Below, piece after piece: positions 34,007 to 43,172 of a stretch of DNA of 54,365 nt. Each line of letters starts with the position of its first letter. Within the stretch, counting starts at the first letter, position 1. The position numbers and the translations under genes are program-made. The notes beneath the pieces are model-generated. The model searched no databases, was not told where the DNA came from, and was given only the letters and a program-made list of their open reading frames with translations. The stretch is from Pedobacter borealis DSM 19626 (lineage in GTDB: Bacteria > Bacteroidota > Bacteroidia > Sphingobacteriales > Sphingobacteriaceae): positions 1 to 54,365 of the forward strand of contig NZ_JAUG01000022.1 of NCBI RefSeq assembly GCF_000708285.2. The letters run 5' to 3'.

Positions 34007-36586
34007 ATGAACAAAAGTTTACTAATTCTCTTTTCATTTTTACTTTCGGCAAGTTTTGCCTTTGCCCAAAGCCCAGTAACCGGCGTAATTAAAACAACAA
34101 ATGGCAGTACAATATCACACGCTACTGTAAAGGTAAGAGGAACAAACCAAGCCGTAGTGGCAGATGATAATGGTGTTTTCAGCATAAATGTAAAACAAGA
34201 GACTCCATTTTACCTTCAAGTGAGCTCAGTTGGCTATAAACCTCAGGATTTTCAGATTTTAAAACTTCAGGAAACACCAATAGAATTGGTTCTGGTAGAA
34301 AATGCATTATTAGATGAGATCGTTGTAACGTCGAGAAGACGTTCGGAGGTTTTACAGGACGTGCCTATCCCAATTACTGTAATAGGTGGCCAGGCAGCAG
34401 AAAATGCTGGTGCTTTTAACGTTAACCGTTTAAAAGAGTTAGTGCCATCTGTACAATTATATGCATCGAATGCAAGAAATACAACACTTAATATTAGAGG
34501 TCTGGGTTCAACATTCGGTTTAACTAACGATGGTATCGACCCAGGTGTAGGTTTTTACGTAGATGGTGTTTACCATGCGCGTCCGGCTGCCACCTCAACC
34601 GATTTCCTGGATATCGAACAAATAGAAGTAATCCGTGGTCCTCAAGGTACGTTATTTGGGAAAAATACTACCGCAGGTGCATTTAACATCACCACTACAA
34701 AACCAACCCAAACACCAAGTGCCAAAGTGGAACTAAGCGTCGGAAACTATAACTTTATCCAGGCAAAAACGTCAGTTTCGGGAGGAGTGGCAAAAAATCT
34801 TGCTGCAAAAATATCAATCTCGGGTACCCAACGCGATGGTACAATATGGAATACCAGAGAAGAACGTAAATATAGCGGACAAAACAACCTTGGTTTTAAA
34901 AGCCAGTTGTATTTTACCCCTTCAGATAGGTTACAGATACTATTAAGTAGCGATGTAAGTGTTCAGCACCCTGCAGGTTATCCTTTGGTAATTGCTGGTG
35001 TTACCACAACAGAAAGAAGCGCTTATCGCCAATACGCTAAAATTGTTTCCGATCTAGGCTATCAGCAACCTAAAATTGATCCTTTTTCAAGAGAAATAAA
35101 TACCAATACCCCTTGGAGACATAATCAGTCAATCGGTGGTATATCCTTAAATGTAGATTATAAAATTGGTGGCGGAACATTAACATCTACCACAGCATGG
35201 AGATTCTGGAACTGGGATCCTACAAACGACAGGGATTTCTCTGAACTGTCTGCATTGACCAAATCTCAAGGTAACTCCCGTCATGATCAATATTCACAGG
35301 AAATTAGATATGCCGGTAATATCACCGATAAATTAAGTGGTGTAATTGGGGTGTTTGCCCTTGCTCAGAACTTAAAAGGTTTGGCCCAAACAGAAGAAGT
35401 AGGTAAAGATCAATGGAGATTTGTGCAAACAAGCAATACGGGTAGTCAGGCATTATATTCAACCCCTGGTTTATTAGATGGCTTTGGGATTAAAACCAAT
35501 TCGACCATCAAATCCTTAAGTGCAGCTATTTTTGCTCAGGTTGACTGGGAATTTTTAGCGCATTTTCACGTATTACCTGGTTTAAGATACACCTACGATA
35601 AAAAAGATGTGGATTACGACAGGGTAACTTATGGCGGATTGCAGACTACAGACGCTGCTTTACTTGCACTAAAAGCCGCTGTGTATAGTAATCAGCAGTT
35701 CACTACCAAAGTAGATAACAATAACCTATCGGGTAACTTAACGGTTTCATACCGCCCTAACACGAAGTTAAACGTTTATGGAACTTTCTCTACTGCTTAT
35801 AAACCTGTTGGTGTTAACGTAGGTGGCTTGCCAACTACCTCAACCGGACAAGCAGACTTGTCAGTAGCTGTTGTAAAGCCAGAATATGTTCAACATTACG
35901 AATTAGGTTTAAAAACAAAACCGGTTAAAGGTGCCATATTAAATATTACCGCTTTTAATACCGATATTAAAGATTACCAAACCAATGTTCAATCTCCACA
36001 GCTGGGGGTAAATAGGGGGTATCTTGCAAACGCAGAGAAAGTTAAAGTAAAAGGTTTAGAAATTGATGGAACTTATCAACTGGAAAGATTCTTAACTTTA
36101 AATGCTGCGGTAGCTTACCTTGATGGTAAATATGTGAAATTCACTAATGCACCACTTCCTTTAGAAGAAACCGGCCATACCGAATTGGTAAACGGTGTAG
36201 CTACCCAAGTTGCATTCAAAGATGCTTCGGGAGGCAGATTGCCAGGTATTTCTAAATGGAACATTTCTGGAGGTTCTGAATTTAGTACCCCCGGTAATTT
36301 AGCAACCAGGGCTGGTAGATATTTTATCGCCGGCGATGCGAGTTACCGTTCAGAATATTCGTCAAACCCTACACCTTCAAGCATTTTAAATGTTAAAGGT
36401 TATGCTTTATTTAATGCAAGGTTAGGATTTAAATCAGATAAGTTCTCTTTGTTTGTTTGGAGCAGAAATATCGCAAACAAAAACTATTATGAACAATTGC
36501 AGGCTGCGGCTGGTAACTCAGGCTTATATGCAGGCGTACTTGGCGATCCAAGAACTTATGGTGCAACAATCCGTTATGCTTTCTAA
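34007..36586 (+). CDS. TonB-dependent outer-membrane receptor
   Basis: An 859-residue TonB-gated outer-membrane transporter. A signal peptide ends at ASFAFAQ. Residues about 22-100 form a carboxypeptidase-regulatory-like beta-sandwich (SPVTGVIKTTNGSTISHATV), followed by the TonB box region and plug (DEIVVTSRRRSEVLQDVPIP, with TLNIRGLGSTFG and IEVIRGPQGTLFGKNTTAG), then a 22-strand barrel ending in ATIRYAF with the terminal aromatic. No SusD or lipoprotein partner follows, so it is not a polysaccharide-uptake SusC pair. The ligand is unknown. The upstream Cys-codon leader hints at a sulfur-linked substrate or sulfur control, as inference only. Confidence 0.93.
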   Translation: MNKSLLILFSFLLSASFAFAQSPVTGVIKTTNGSTISHATVKVRGTNQAVVADDNGVFSINVKQETPFYLQVSSVGYKPQDFQILKLQETPIELVLVENALLDEIVVTSRRRSEVLQDVPIPITVIGGQAAENAGAFNVNRLKELVPSVQLYASNARNTTLNIRGLGSTFGLTNDGIDPGVGFYVDGVYHARPAATSTDFLDIEQIEVIRGPQGTLFGKNTTAGAFNITTTKPTQTPSAKVELSVGNYNFIQAKTSVSGGVAKNLAAKISISGTQRDGTIWNTREERKYSGQNNLGFKSQLYFTPSDRLQILLSSDVSVQHPAGYPLVIAGVTTTERSAYRQYAKIVSDLGYQQPKIDPFSREINTNTPWRHNQSIGGISLNVDYKIGGGTLTSTTAWRFWNWDPTNDRDFSELSALTKSQGNSRHDQYSQEIRYAGNITDKLSGVIGVFALAQNLKGLAQTEEVGKDQWRFVQTSNTGSQALYSTPGLLDGFGIKTNSTIKSLSAAIFAQVDWEFLAHFHVLPGLRYTYDKKDVDYDRVTYGGLQTTDAALLALKAAVYSNQQFTTKVDNNNLSGNLTVSYRPNTKLNVYGTFSTAYKPVGVNVGGLPTTSTGQADLSVAVVKPEYVQHYELGLKTKPVKGAILNITAFNTDIKDYQTNVQSPQLGVNRGYLANAEKVKVKGLEIDGTYQLERFLTLNAAVAYLDGKYVKFTNAPLPLEETGHTELVNGVATQVAFKDASGGRLPGISKWNISGGSEFSTPGNLATRAGRYFIAGDASYRSEYSSNPTPSSILNVKGYALFNARLGFKSDKFSLFVWSRNIANKNYYEQLQAAAGNSGLYAGVLGDPRTYGATIRYAF

Positions 36587-36953
36587 TCTCTAAATTAATC
36601 TTTTCTCTCTTATATTTGGTTAGAAGGAGTGGTGTAATGCCGCTCCTTTTTTGTACTAAAATACTTAAGTGTCCTCAAGTGGTCAATATTATTTAGAAAA
36701 GCCAAGACAGAATTCCAGTTTAGCGTCAGTCCTGCTATCCCTCCAAGTCCTCGCTCATGCTTCGCTCCGGGCTTTCCGTTTTATCAGGTTTATTTAACAA
36801 AGTCGGTGGTTCTTGAAAGAAAATTATACGATTAAACCTCGCAGGTTTTTAAAACCTGCGAGGTTTAATTAAAATAAGTCCTGTAACAGCTTTGTGCAGA
36901 ATTAAAATTTACAGAAAGCCGATAAAATATTAACTTCGGTAAATTTTAACTAA
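36587..36953. repeat. Gene-free region with repeats and a perfect 18-bp inverted repeat
   Basis: 36728-36794 carries AGTCCTGCTATCCCTCC, then AAGTCCTCGCTCATGCTTCG and CGGGCTTTCCG, matching a copy at 44305-44366. At 36832-36849 and 36851-36868 the arms TTAAACCTCGCAGGTTTT and its exact complement flank a single T. Both are non-coding. Confidence 0.7.
36624..36652 (+). terminator. Terminator of the TonB receptor gene
   Basis: AAGGAGTGG at 36624-36632 pairs with CCGCTCCTT at 36640-36648 (one mismatch), followed by a T-run; 38 bp beyond the stop. Confidence 0.75.
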
Positions 36954-37547
36954 ATGAATAAGCTTAAATCAGTTTGTGTGTATTGTGGCTCAAACTTTAA
37001 TGGCGATGTAGCGCTGCGTAACGCAATAAAGCAATTGGCAGAAACACTTGTAAAACAGCAGATCAGATTGGTTTACGGTGGAGGAAGTGTAGGCGTGATG
37101 GGTGTATTAGCCAATGATATACTCGAGTTAGGCGGTTTAGTTACAGGGGTAATTCCACAGTTTTTAATGGATAAAGAAGTTGGTCATAAAGGGGTAACCG
37201 AAATGATTGTAACGGAAAATATGCACCAAAGAAAACAGAAAATGGCCGATTTAAGTGATGGTTTTGTTATTTTGCCAGGTGGTTTCGGCACCCTTGAAGA
37301 GTTTTTTGAAGTGTTAACCTGGTTGCAGCTCGGCCTGCACACAAAACCAATCGGCGTATTAAATGTAAATGGTTTTTACGATCCTTTATTTGCTCAAATG
37401 GATATGATGGTGCAAAGTAAATTTTTGAAACCGGCCAATCGCGATTTAGTTTTTAATGAAGCAAATGCCGAAACTTTAATCGATAAAATGGATAATTTTT
37501 CTGCCATTCCAGACGAGGTTTGGTTTAGAGAAAGAAATCTGAGTTAA
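36954..37547 (+). CDS. LOG-family protein (cytokinin riboside 5'-monophosphate phosphoribohydrolase-like)
   Basis: The 197 residues show the Rossmann-type LOG fold (TIGR00730): CVYCGSNFNG at the start, YGGGSVGVMG in the nucleotide loop and the signature PGGFGTLEE at 108-116. Characterised relatives release adenine-type bases from nucleotide 5'-monophosphates; older annotations call them lysine decarboxylases, which is wrong for this class. No signal or membrane segment. It stands alone with a quasi-palindrome following the stop. Confidence 0.9.
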   Translation: MNKLKSVCVYCGSNFNGDVALRNAIKQLAETLVKQQIRLVYGGGSVGVMGVLANDILELGGLVTGVIPQFLMDKEVGHKGVTEMIVTENMHQRKQKMADLSDGFVILPGGFGTLEEFFEVLTWLQLGLHTKPIGVLNVNGFYDPLFAQMDMMVQSKFLKPANRDLVFNEANAETLIDKMDNFSAIPDEVWFRERNLS

Positions 37548-37700
37548 TTATAGCGAAGTACTTCGGATTATGGTCAATGGCTAATAGTTAATAGTAGCGA
37601 CGCTTATACTGGTAGGCTATAAACCATAAACCATGAGCCATAACATTCGTAACCATACTGAAAATATAACAATATTATAAAATACCTGATTAAAGGAACT
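37548..37700. repeat. Quasi-palindromic stutter sequence
   Basis: TTATGGTCAATGGCTAATAG and TTAATAG after the stop are answered by CTATAAACCATAAACCATGA about 30 bp later, forming an imperfect hairpin. The rest of the gap is A/T-rich with no clear signal. Confidence 0.45.
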
Positions 37701-37712
37701 AAAATTACCAAA

Positions 37713-38174
37713 ATGCAAATCATTACCTCCCACGCAGAATTTGAACAATACCTTGGCAAGGAATTAGGCGTTTCTTCATGGCATACCATTACGCAAGAAC
37801 AGATTAATAAATTTGCCGATGCCACATTAGACCATCAATGGATTCATGTCGATGAAGAAAGAGCCCAAAATGAAGGCCCTTTTAAGGCAACCATAGCGCA
37901 TGGCTATTTAACGCTTTCATTAATCCCTTACCTATGGAAAGAAATTGTTGATATCCAAAAATTAAAAATGGAGATCAATTATGGTATCGAAAGTTTAAGA
38001 TTTGCGCAGGCAGTTACCGTTAACAGCAAAGTACGGCTAAAAGCAAAACTGGCTTCTATTATTAATCTCCGAGGCGTAACCAAAGTAAATATGGCTATCG
38101 AAATGGAAATTGAAGATCAAAAGAAACCTGCCTTTAGTGGTGAGGTTGTTTTCTTGTATCATTTTGTGAATTAA
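37713..38174 (+). CDS. MaoC-like hot-dog hydratase (R-specific enoyl-CoA hydratase-like)
   Basis: The 153 residues adopt the hot-dog fold with the hydratase-2 motif: DHQWIHVDEERAQ followed by GPFKATIAHGYLTLSLIP, which carry the catalytic Asp/His pair. Length and N-terminus (ITQEQINKFADATLDHQWIH) match NodN/MaoC single-domain proteins, which hydrate trans-2-enoyl-CoA. The substrate is unknown. Genes on either side do not belong to the same pathway. Cytosolic. Confidence 0.88.
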   Translation: MQIITSHAEFEQYLGKELGVSSWHTITQEQINKFADATLDHQWIHVDEERAQNEGPFKATIAHGYLTLSLIPYLWKEIVDIQKLKMEINYGIESLRFAQAVTVNSKVRLKAKLASIINLRGVTKVNMAIEMEIEDQKKPAFSGEVVFLYHFVN

Positions 38175-38233
38175 TAGCTTACAATGCAGCGCATTGTTTA
38201 TCTTTAACGTTAAATAAGAAAAACAAATGCCTC

Positions 38234-38773
38234 ATGATCGTAAACTGGAAATCTTTAAGTTTTATTTTAATTAGTCTGTTTATCCTATCCTGCCAAATGA
38301 ATAAAGATCAAAATTTGGCTGCCGATTCGTTTTTGCCGATGCAGATTGGCAATTTATGGTACATGAACGCTCAATCTTATACCGAAATCAAGGATACTGT
38401 CCGCATTAATAAAAAGCTTTTTTACAAGTTTTATTCATTGGTAGGTGGCGATGCAGTGAGTACAGTTTACTTAAGGATCGACGAGCAGAATAAATTGATT
38501 GAGGGCTATCCCGATAGTCCTTTGAAAACTTATACCAGAGCTGATTTCAATGCAAAAATGGGCGATAAATTTTTTACAACTGGAGAAAAGGATGAAAATG
38601 ATAACGAAGTAACTGTTATTCAAAAATCGGATACCGAAATGACTTTTTCATTTGATCCGATTTATCATCCAAATCTAAAAGGATACCCATCGCAGGTAAA
38701 ATACATAAAAGGTAAAGGCTGGGCAGAAAAGTTTAAAAAGCTGAAGATTGATGGCGTAGTTTATCAAAATTAG
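38234..38773 (+). CDS. Hypothetical lipoprotein (179 aa)
   Basis: Begins with a hydrophobic signal and the lipobox LFILSC, so it is likely exported and lipid-anchored. The mature part starts PMQIGNLWYM-like (SFLPMQIGNLWYMNAQ), a pattern I associate with Bacteroidota lipoproteins of unknown function. The rest is soluble and beta-rich with no known catalytic motif. Its stop overlaps the stop of the convergent DUF1801 gene by 3 bp. Confidence 0.72.
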   Translation: MIVNWKSLSFILISLFILSCQMNKDQNLAADSFLPMQIGNLWYMNAQSYTEIKDTVRINKKLFYKFYSLVGGDAVSTVYLRIDEQNKLIEGYPDSPLKTYTRADFNAKMGDKFFTTGEKDENDNEVTVIQKSDTEMTFSFDPIYHPNLKGYPSQVKYIKGKGWAEKFKKLKIDGVVYQN

Positions 38774-39231
38774 CCTTTACGTTTATATACTTTTTCATAT
38801 TGTTCAATCCATTCTGCAGGTGTAACCTTTCTGATGAGTCCGGCAATTAATGCGTATGGAATATCATCAGGTTTTTTAAAACGGACGCAACCTTTACCCA
38901 TATCCAATTTGTATTTGCTGTGTTTAGGATATTCTGCCTGAAACCATTCCAGTAAATCAGTAAATGCGTATAAACCCAAGTGGTGCATAACAATAAAATT
39001 CTTTTGCGAACCAATGTTGATAAAAGGTAAAGCCTGTTCTGGTGTACAGTGGTAACCTGCAGGATAAAGCCTGAGTGGAATAACATATCCCAGCATACCA
39101 TAGGTAATCTGTTCTTCGAAACCAGCTGGCAGGTTCTCTAAAATAGTATCTCTCAATTTCGAAACTGGCGCTTTCCTTTCTTCAGGGAGGCTGTTTAAAT
39201 ATTCTTCTGGCGTATTAACAGGTAGTTGCAT
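38770..39231 (-). CDS. DUF1801 family protein (YdhG-like)
   Basis: The 153 residues match the DUF1801 fold: PEEYLNSLPEERKAPVSKLR, then EEQITYGMLGYVIPL, FINIGSQKNFIVMHH and GKGCVRFKKPDDIPYAL. YdhG relatives have been linked to intracellular iron handling, but the role here is unknown. I start at MQLPVNTPEE, one base after the stop of the upstream gene, where homologues begin. A start five codons earlier would overlap that gene by 14 bp. The two are one operon. Confidence 0.88.
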   Translation of the reverse strand: MQLPVNTPEEYLNSLPEERKAPVSKLRDTILENLPAGFEEQITYGMLGYVIPLRLYPAGYHCTPEQALPFINIGSQKNFIVMHHLGLYAFTDLLEWFQAEYPKHSKYKLDMGKGCVRFKKPDDIPYALIAGLIRKVTPAEWIEQYEKVYKRKG

Positions 39232-39232
39232 A

Positions 39233-39676
39233 TCAATCTTTATCAAATTTCTTTTTAAACCTACTTACAATTGATGGATTATCGAGTTCTTCTAAACTGC
39301 TCAATTCCAGCTCCAGTGCTTTTGTACTGATCTGGATTTCTATTAACGAAATGATTAACGATATCATGAAAAATATCAAGCTCAGGGCAAAAAGAATTTC
39401 AGCAACGGTATTCCACTCCAAATAAATAAAAAACATACAAAAAAGGCAGCTGGCAAAGCTAAGTACACCAAAAGCCTGCATGTTTTTGATCAACTTTAAG
39501 CGGTAACGCAGGTTTTCGATCTGTTTATGCAACGCTGCATTTTTATCGCCATCCTCATATTTCGATTTTAAACTTCTCACTAAACTTGCCAAAGCCAGAA
39601 AACGGTTGGTATAAGCCAGCATAATTAAGCTGATGGCAGGAAACAATAGCGCAGGAATATTGATGGTTAGTTCCAT
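39233..39676 (-). CDS. DUF2721 family membrane protein
   Basis: A 147-residue integral protein. The first helix is ELTINIPALLFPAISLIML with TNRFLALASLVRSLKSKYED immediately after, the DUF2721 signature. A paired hydrophobic region follows (FGVLSFASCLFCMFFIYLEW and LFALSLIFFMISLIISLIEI), then an acidic-basic cytosolic tail ending KKKFDKD. No function is established for the family. It is upstream of the DUF1801 gene with a coupled stop-start. Confidence 0.85.
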   Translation of the reverse strand: MELTINIPALLFPAISLIMLAYTNRFLALASLVRSLKSKYEDGDKNAALHKQIENLRYRLKLIKNMQAFGVLSFASCLFCMFFIYLEWNTVAEILFALSLIFFMISLIISLIEIQISTKALELELSSLEELDNPSIVSRFKKKFDKD

Positions 39677-39716
39677 TTTTCGGATTTATCCAAAAATATC
39701 ATTTTAAACGGATAAT

Positions 39717-39864
39717 TAACCACAGAGGGAACAGCGTTTTTACACAGAGGTAAACTGAGAAAATACTTTAGTTATCACTCAAATTGTAGGTAATCTAACC
39801 TTAAATAAAGCGTTCAGATCTCTGTGCCCTCAGTGATTTCTCTTGTTTTCTCTGTGGTTAAAAA
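39717..39864. repeat. Inverted repeat (TTAACCACAGAG family)
   Basis: TTAACCACAGAGGGAACAG at the left is matched by TTTCTCTGTGGTTAA at the right, with further weak complementarity (TACACAGAGG and CTCTGTGCCCTC). Related units are at 49882-49932 and 52790-52857. Non-coding. Confidence 0.75.
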
Positions 39865-39929
39865 TCGCCTTGTACCAGAAACCGTTTTGGTCAATATTGT
39901 TTTTCTAAAATTAAATTTAAATTGCCACC

Positions 39930-41558
39930 ATGAATATCGAATTCAATAAAAATGAGGATGTAAATAAACAGTTGGTATACGAACTGAAAACCAGACTCAA
40001 AAAAATATATTTAGGTGGTGGCGAAAAAAATGCGGCCAAACAAAAAGAAAAGGGAAAGTTATTGGCCCGCGAACGTATTGCCTATTTAATTGATAATGAT
40101 ACCAGCTTCTTAGAAGTTGGTGCTTTTACGGCTGATGGTATGTATGCAGCGCAAGGTGGCTGTCCTTCGGCAGGAGTAGTGTGCGGTATTGGCTATGTAA
40201 GCGGAAGGCAATGTATGATTGTGGCCAACGATGCCACTGTAAAAGCTGGTGCCTGGTTTCCCATGACTGCAAAAAAGAACCTCCGTGCACAGGAAATTGC
40301 CATGGAGAACCGCCTGCCAGTGATATACCTGGTTGATAGTGCTGGTGTATATCTCCCGATGCAAGATGAGATTTTTCCTGATAAGGAACATTTTGGAAGG
40401 ATGTTTCGTAACAATGCCATCATGTCGTCGGAAGGTATAGTACAGATTTCGGCCATCATGGGTGCTTGTGTTGCCGGTGGTGCCTATTTGCCCATTATGA
40501 GCGATGAAGCGATGATTGTTGATAAAACCGGATCGGTTTTTTTAGCGGGTTCTTACCTGGTAAAATCGGCCATAGGCGAAGAGGTTGACAATGAAACTTT
40601 GGGTGGAGCCACAACTCATTGCGAAATATCGGGTGTTACCGATTATAAACATCCTAATGATCAGGCCTGCTTAGATAGCATAAGGAACATCATGAGTATG
40701 TTGGGCGCGCCTCAAAACGCAGGTTTTGATCGGATTAAACCAGCAAAACCAAAAGAAAATGAAGAAGAACTGTATGGTGTTTTACCCGAAAACAGAGATA
40801 AACCTTACGAAATAATGGATATCATTAACCGTTTGGTTGATCAATCCGAATTTGAAGAATACAAAAAAGGCTACGGACAAAGCATTGTTTGTGGTTTAGG
40901 CCGTATTGATGGCTGGGCGGTGGGCATTGTGGCCAATCAGCGTAAAGTGGTGAAGTCGAAAAAAGGAGAGATGCAGTTTGGCGGTGTGATTTATTCTGAT
41001 AGTGCCGATAAAGCTACCCGTTTTATTATGAACTGTAACCAGAAGAAAATCCCATTGGTGTTTTTGCAAGATGTTACTGGCTTTATGGTCGGCAGCCGAT
41101 CAGAACATGGTGGTATTATTAAAGATGGGGCTAAAATGGTTAATGCTGTTGCCAATTCTGTGGTGCCAAAATTTACAATAGTATTGGGTAATTCTTATGG
41201 CGCAGGCAACTATGCCATGTGCGGTAAGGCTTACGACCCTAGATTGATTTATGCCTGGCCAACGGCTAAAATTGCGGTAATGGGCGGTTCGCAGGCTGCA
41301 AAAACTTTACTTCAGATTCAGGAAGCCTCTTTAAAAGCGAAAGGCGAAGTAATCACACCAGAAAAAGAAGCGGAATTGTTAAAAGAAATCACCGATAGAT
41401 ACGATAGCCAAACCACACCTTATTATGCCGCATCGCGCCTTTGGGTAGATGGTATTATCGACCCGTTAGAAACCAGAAAAGTTATTTCGATGGGAATTGA
41501 GGCCGCCAACCAATCGCCGATTACGAAGAAGTTTAATGTAGGTGTGATACAGACTTAG
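39930..41558 (+). CDS. Acyl-CoA carboxylase, carboxyltransferase (beta) subunit, methylcrotonyl type
   Basis: A 542-residue biotin-dependent carboxyltransferase with the tandem crotonase-like halves. VYLPMQDEIFPDKEHFGRMF, then AGGAYLPIMSDE and LGGATTHCEISGV, look most like the beta subunit of methylcrotonyl-CoA carboxylase (leucine breakdown). Propionyl- or geranyl-CoA carboxylase cannot be excluded. The C-terminal half has FLQDVTGFMVGSRSEHGGII and NSYGAGNYAMCGKAYDPRL. No biotin-carboxylase subunit is adjacent, so the partner must lie elsewhere. The gene is followed by a hairpin repeat. Confidence 0.88.
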   Translation: MNIEFNKNEDVNKQLVYELKTRLKKIYLGGGEKNAAKQKEKGKLLARERIAYLIDNDTSFLEVGAFTADGMYAAQGGCPSAGVVCGIGYVSGRQCMIVANDATVKAGAWFPMTAKKNLRAQEIAMENRLPVIYLVDSAGVYLPMQDEIFPDKEHFGRMFRNNAIMSSEGIVQISAIMGACVAGGAYLPIMSDEAMIVDKTGSVFLAGSYLVKSAIGEEVDNETLGGATTHCEISGVTDYKHPNDQACLDSIRNIMSMLGAPQNAGFDRIKPAKPKENEEELYGVLPENRDKPYEIMDIINRLVDQSEFEEYKKGYGQSIVCGLGRIDGWAVGIVANQRKVVKSKKGEMQFGGVIYSDSADKATRFIMNCNQKKIPLVFLQDVTGFMVGSRSEHGGIIKDGAKMVNAVANSVVPKFTIVLGNSYGAGNYAMCGKAYDPRLIYAWPTAKIAVMGGSQAAKTLLQIQEASLKAKGEVITPEKEAELLKEITDRYDSQTTPYYAASRLWVDGIIDPLETRKVISMGIEAANQSPITKKFNVGVIQT

Positions 41559-41570
41559 TTATAATGTGCT

Positions 41571-41590
41571 GTCAGATGTTACCATCTGAC
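41571..41590. repeat. Palindrome GTCAGATGTTACCATCTGAC
   Basis: A 20-bp imperfect palindrome 13 bp past the carboxylase stop, with TGTGCT before it. The same or a variant unit occurs three more times after the dipeptidase gene. Confidence 0.75.
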
Positions 41591-41725
41591 AACCGATGGA
41601 CTTGTTTTACATCTAAGCATATCTAGGTTTTGAACATAAATTGCCTTTGTTTATTAGTGGTGAAAAAAATAGATGGGAACTCGAGTGTCTGCACTGGTAA
41701 AAACAATTAATATTATATTTAGCGC

Positions 41726-42886
41726 ATGAAAAATCTTTATCTTTTTCTTGTCCTTACACTATTGCAGATCAATCTTTTTGCCCAAAATTCAGATAAAATT
41801 CATCAAAATGCGATTGTAATCGATACCCATGGAGATATACTGTTCAATCAGATCAAATCGGGCATCGATATTGGGAAACTTCAGCCTAAAGGGAATTTCG
41901 ATTTAGTGAGGGCCAAACAAGGTGGCTTAGATGTTCAGTTTTTTTCTATCTGGTGTGATGAAAAAGGTGGGTATGCTGTAGCTAACCAGGAAATAGATTC
42001 ACTTTATAGTTTAATTAAACGATATCCCGATAAAATTAAACTGGTAACAAGCGCTAAAGATCTCGAACAAGCGGTTAAACAACAAAAATTGGCTGCGATG
42101 ATAGGGGTAGAAGGTGGACATATGATCGAAAACCGTTTAGATTATATCGATAGCCTTGCAAAGCGCGGAATGGCTTACCTCACCTTAACCTGGAACAACA
42201 GCACCTCATGGTCGAGTTCGGCAGCCGAAGAAACTTCGGGTAAAGTGAAACCCGAAAATGCGGGTTTAAGTGATTTTGGAAAACAGGTTGTAAAACGATT
42301 GAATAAACTCGGGGTAATGGTCGATTTATCACACGTGGGTGAAAAAACCTTTTATGATGCCATTGCTGCATCTGCTAAACCCGTAATTGTTTCCCACAGC
42401 TGTGCTTATGCTTTAAATCCCGTTCCGCGAAATTTAAAAGATGATCAGATTAAAGCTGTTGGTAAAAATGGTGGTGTAGTTTGCATTAATTTCTATAGTG
42501 GCTTTTTAGATGCTACCTTCAATACCAAACAAAAAGAATTCTTTGCAAAATATGATAACGAGCTTAAAACATTGAGCGCTAAATATGGTAGAAGCAATGC
42601 CATTGATACCTTGATTTTCAACCATCAGGCTGATGCCGATGCCACACGACCACCAATTGCACTTTTAGTTAAACATATTAGTCATGTTGTGAAATTAATC
42701 GGTATAGACCATGTTGGATTGGGAGCGGATTTTGATGGCGCCGAATCTTTTCCTTTAGGAATGAACAGTGTAGCAGATTATCCTAAAATTACCGATGAGC
42801 TGATTAAAAATGGATATTCGGAAAACGATATCAAGAAAATTTTGGGAGGTAATGTAATTCGGTTGATCAGAGAGAATAAAGGGTAG
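41726..42886 (+). CDS. M19-family membrane dipeptidase, exported
   Basis: A 386-residue zinc peptidase of the renal dipeptidase family. A signal peptide ends at LFAQ (residue 20). The amidohydrolase-type barrel has H35 and D37 (DTHGD), bridging E129 (GVEGGH), H203 (VDLSHVG) and H224 (VIVSHSC), plus an IDHVGLGADFDG segment near the end. It cleaves dipeptides, perhaps from peptidoglycan or food protein, in the periplasm. It is single, flanked on both sides by the GTCAGATG palindrome family. Confidence 0.93.
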   Translation: MKNLYLFLVLTLLQINLFAQNSDKIHQNAIVIDTHGDILFNQIKSGIDIGKLQPKGNFDLVRAKQGGLDVQFFSIWCDEKGGYAVANQEIDSLYSLIKRYPDKIKLVTSAKDLEQAVKQQKLAAMIGVEGGHMIENRLDYIDSLAKRGMAYLTLTWNNSTSWSSSAAEETSGKVKPENAGLSDFGKQVVKRLNKLGVMVDLSHVGEKTFYDAIAASAKPVIVSHSCAYALNPVPRNLKDDQIKAVGKNGGVVCINFYSGFLDATFNTKQKEFFAKYDNELKTLSAKYGRSNAIDTLIFNHQADADATRPPIALLVKHISHVVKLIGIDHVGLGADFDGAESFPLGMNSVADYPKITDELIKNGYSENDIKKILGGNVIRLIRENKG

Positions 42887-42900
42887 TGATTTTTTGTACT

Positions 42901-43026
42901 GTAAGATGTTACCATCTTACTTTAAAGTATACCTGAATTTATTGTGCAGTCAGATGTTACCATCTGACTGGTAAAAATCATCACGCATATATGGAGTCAG
43001 TGCCAGATGGAAACATCTGACAGCAC
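42901..43026. repeat. Three palindromes of the GTCAGATGTTACCATCTGAC family
   Basis: A variant GTAAGATGTTACCATCTTAC at 42901-42920 keeps its pairing through compensatory changes. An exact copy lies at 42949-42968, and a longer one at 42996-43026 runs GTCAGTGCCAGATGGAAACA and ends ATCTGACAGCAC. All lie between the dipeptidase stop and the trxB promoter. Compensatory change in the first copy suggests the hairpin is what is kept. Confidence 0.75.
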
Positions 43027-43107
43027 GAATAGCTTTAAACACCAAAAGCCATGCGCTTTCCGCTTGGCTTATGATGTTAATAAGTAAACTATGTTGACAA
43101 TGTGCAC

Positions 43108-43138
43108 TTGCCAACAAATATTTAAAGCATTAAATTTG
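43108..43138 (+). promoter_or_regulatory. trxB promoter (TTG-N20-TAAATTTG)
   Basis: TTG at 43108-43110 and TAAATTTG at 43131-43138 with a 20-bp spacer, a full match to the Bacteroidota promoter pattern. Ends 34 bp before the ATG. Confidence 0.7.
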
Positions 43139-43172
43139 CGCTACGATTAATGAATTTCAAACACACAATATA

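Noticed and set aside
34007..36586. TonB receptor as a SusC of a polysaccharide-utilisation locus
   Set aside because: No SusD-like lipoprotein or glycosidase follows; the next gene is an unrelated LOG protein behind a terminator.
41571..43026. Clustered GTCAGATG palindromes considered as a CRISPR
   Set aside because: Spacing is irregular, one copy is more than 1.3 kb away across a gene, and no cas genes are present.
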